Notes under the pieces: model-generated
What the model was told of the DNA's origin: nothing
Databases searched by the model: none
Seen by the model: the letters and a program-made list of their open reading frames with translations, nothing else
Made by a program: the position numbers and the translations under genes
Assembly: GCA_038396625.1 (NCBI GenBank)
Contig: CP121688.1
Span: 3,782,001-3,846,000, forward strand
DNA length: 64,000 nucleotides
Reading direction: 5' to 3'
Source of the DNA: G038396625 sp038396625
Lineage (GTDB): Bacteria > Bacillota > Clostridia > Peptostreptococcales > Thermotaleaceae
In this document: positions 63,110 to 64,000 of the stretch, one piece after another
Numbering within the stretch: the stretch's first letter is position 1
How the letters are laid out: every line of letters begins with the position of its first letter

Positions 63110-63139
63110 AAAAACCTCTTCTAAGATGAAGAGGTTTTT
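63110..63139 (-). terminator. Terminator of the SAM riboswitch
   Basis: Arms AAAAACCTCTTC and GAAGAGGTTTTT with a TAAGAT loop and T-run on the minus strand, right after the aptamer. It is the expression platform. Confidence 0.9.
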
Positions 63140-63173
63140 CCCTAAAAATAGCGCTATGACCATTGTTTAGACC

Positions 63174-63282
63174 TTTTCTCATCTTTCAGAACAACGTTCT
63201 GCAGGATTTAGCACCTGGCATTCCTATGCTGGTTGCTGAAGCTTCGACGGGCCCGTTCCCTCCACTTCTCTTGATAAGAGTT
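63174..63282 (-). ncRNA. SAM-I riboswitch (S-box)
   Basis: The minus strand reads CTTATCAAGAGAAGTGGAGGGA, then GGCCC, GAAGCTTCAGCAACC, GGTGCTAAATCCTGCAGAA and GATGAG in order, the conserved S-box core. It is complete, with promoter and terminator. The next gene on the same strand is metF, but the IS110 element lies between. Confidence 0.97.
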
Positions 63283-63320
63283 TATCGTTACTGTATACTA
63301 TTTGAAATTTATTGAATATG

Positions 63321-63349
63321 ATTATACATAAGTTTTGCTTCTATGTCAA
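63321..63349 (-). promoter_or_regulatory. Consensus promoter of the SAM riboswitch transcript
   Basis: TTGACA, 17-bp spacer, TATAAT on the minus strand, about 40 bp ahead of the aptamer. Confidence 0.88.
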
Positions 63350-63381
63350 CAGAATTTTCTTTCTTCTTTTCTAGATGTTTT

Positions 63382-64000
63382 TTATTGTAATAAAATCTTT
63401 TCTTTATCCATCGTAATCTTTATATGTGCTCCTTCTTTAACATTTTCTCGAAGATATTGTTCAGCAATTTCATCCTCAATGTACTTTTGGATGGTTCTCC
63501 TTAAAGGACGTGCACCATATTTCTGATCATATCCCTCTTGTAATAGAAAATCTTTTACTTCATCCGCAATTTCTATCGTTATATCTTTTTCCTGTGCTTC
63601 TTCTATTACTTCTGTAAGCATCAAATCTATAATTCGACGAAGCTCTTTCTTTGTAAGATGGTCAAATACAATGATTTCATCTACCCTATTCAAAAACTCG
63701 GGGCGGAAGGTTTCTTTCAATACATCTTTAATACGATTTTCTAAAGGATGTTGACCGTCCTTAGCAAATCCAATTCCACTAGATTTTAGATGGCTCCCTG
63801 CATTAGAGGTCATGACAATAACTGTATTTTCAAAAAAGGTTGTTCTCCCCTGGCTATCGGTCAATCTTCCATCTTCTAGAATTTGCAGCAACATGTTAAA
63901 CACATCGGGATGGGCTTTTTCAATTTCATCTAGCAAAATTACTGAATATGGCTTTCTTCGCACCTTTTCTGTTAATTGTCCACCTTCATCATAACCTACA
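63382..64000 (-). CDS. clpC: ATP-dependent Clp protease ATP-binding subunit ClpC, C-terminal part
   Basis: The frame is open to the right window edge; the N-terminal part lies outside. The 206 visible codons cover the second AAA+ module from VGYDEGGQLTEKVRRKPYS, Walker B VILLDEIEKAH, sensor 1 in TVIVMTSNAG, the arginine-finger region FRPEFLNRVDEIIVF, and sensor 2 in YGARPLRRTIQ, ending shortly after, as ClpC does. ClpC unfolds proteins for ClpP. The stop lies just upstream of the S-box promoter. Confidence 0.93.
   Translation of the reverse strand, partial: VGYDEGGQLTEKVRRKPYSVILLDEIEKAHPDVFNMLLQILEDGRLTDSQGRTTFFENTVIVMTSNAGSHLKSSGIGFAKDGQHPLENRIKDVLKETFRPEFLNRVDEIIVFDHLTKKELRRIIDLMLTEVIEEAQEKDITIEIADEVKDFLLQEGYDQKYGARPLRRTIQKYIEDEIAEQYLRENVKEGAHIKITMDKEKILLQ

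Noticed and set aside
1..64000. CRISPR arrays, prophage, rRNA or tRNA genes
   Set aside because: No regularly spaced repeats, phage structural genes or tRNA/rRNA signatures were found by reading; the GGTTCAAA near 33590 belongs to the TPP riboswitch.

Overview
This looks like a chromosomal segment of a low-GC, anaerobic, endospore-former-type Clostridia, most like the Alkaliphilus/Natronincola/Peptoclostridium side of the class. The placement is inferred from several things: strong AGGAGG ribosome sites with frequent TTG/GTG starts; T-box, S-box, TPP and both classes of c-di-GMP riboswitch; PyrR-type attenuation; a selenocysteine peroxiredoxin; and a split B12 methionine synthase. No rRNA or tRNA gene, CRISPR array or prophage was seen.

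Region 1 (1-5.2 kb) holds the 5' part of a sodium:solute symporter, two tandem CLC-type chloride-channel paralogs (the first has lost its ion-pathway motifs), and an alanine/ureidoglycine-glyoxylate-type aminotransferase. Region 2 (5.3-15.6 kb, minus strand) is a catabolic operon: 2Fe-2S subunit, Mo subunit and FAD subunit of a molybdenum hydroxylase, then a histidine-ammonia-lyase-like enzyme, then an NhaC-family transporter. It is preceded by a sigma-54 promoter and a PAS/AAA+ sigma-54 activator, and next to that lies a GGDEF diguanylate cyclase. The FAD subunit carries a four-cysteine insertion as in 4-hydroxybenzoyl-CoA reductase, and the lyase has Ala-Cys-Gly at the MIO site, so this operon is the best candidate here for an undescribed pathway.

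Region 3 (15.8-25.3 kb, minus) is a ureide/glyoxylate cluster: a second aminotransferase, a homoserine-dehydrogenase-like enzyme, a DapA-family aldolase with the GSNGEF signature of 4-hydroxy-2-oxoglutarate aldolases, PucR, (S)-ureidoglycine aminohydrolase (AllE), a small cupin, allantoate amidohydrolase (AllC), an IclR regulator and a YczE-like membrane protein. A shared motif, ATTTAATAT-N13-TTACYA, lies upstream of both aminotransferases and of the YczE-IclR pair. Region 4 (25.3-32.1 kb) has a multi-PAS histidine kinase and a T-box-controlled operon: unknown transporter, second AllC-like amidohydrolase and M20 amidohydrolase.

Region 5 (32.1-41.8 kb) holds thiC under a TPP riboswitch, the selenocysteine peroxiredoxin, a diguanylate cyclase under a c-di-GMP-I riboswitch, a YhaM-type exoribonuclease, a secreted S-layer-domain protein, and a chemotaxis receptor under a c-di-GMP-II riboswitch whose terminator shares a strand with the aptamer. 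Region 6 (41.8-56.4 kb) starts with a 1633-residue fusion protein (HD hydrolase, helical repeats, NadD-like nucleotidyltransferase, acetyltransferase-like and phosphoribosyltransferase-like domains). It continues with the pyrB-pyrK-pyrD-carA-carB operon behind a PyrR leader, and divergent ilvBN.

Region 7 (56.4-64 kb) contains a DUF3298-like secreted protein and a metF / MetH-reactivation-domain / metH operon. An IS110-family element, probably with its own bridge RNA, sits between metF and an otherwise complete consensus promoter, SAM-I riboswitch and terminator. The 3' part of clpC ends the window.
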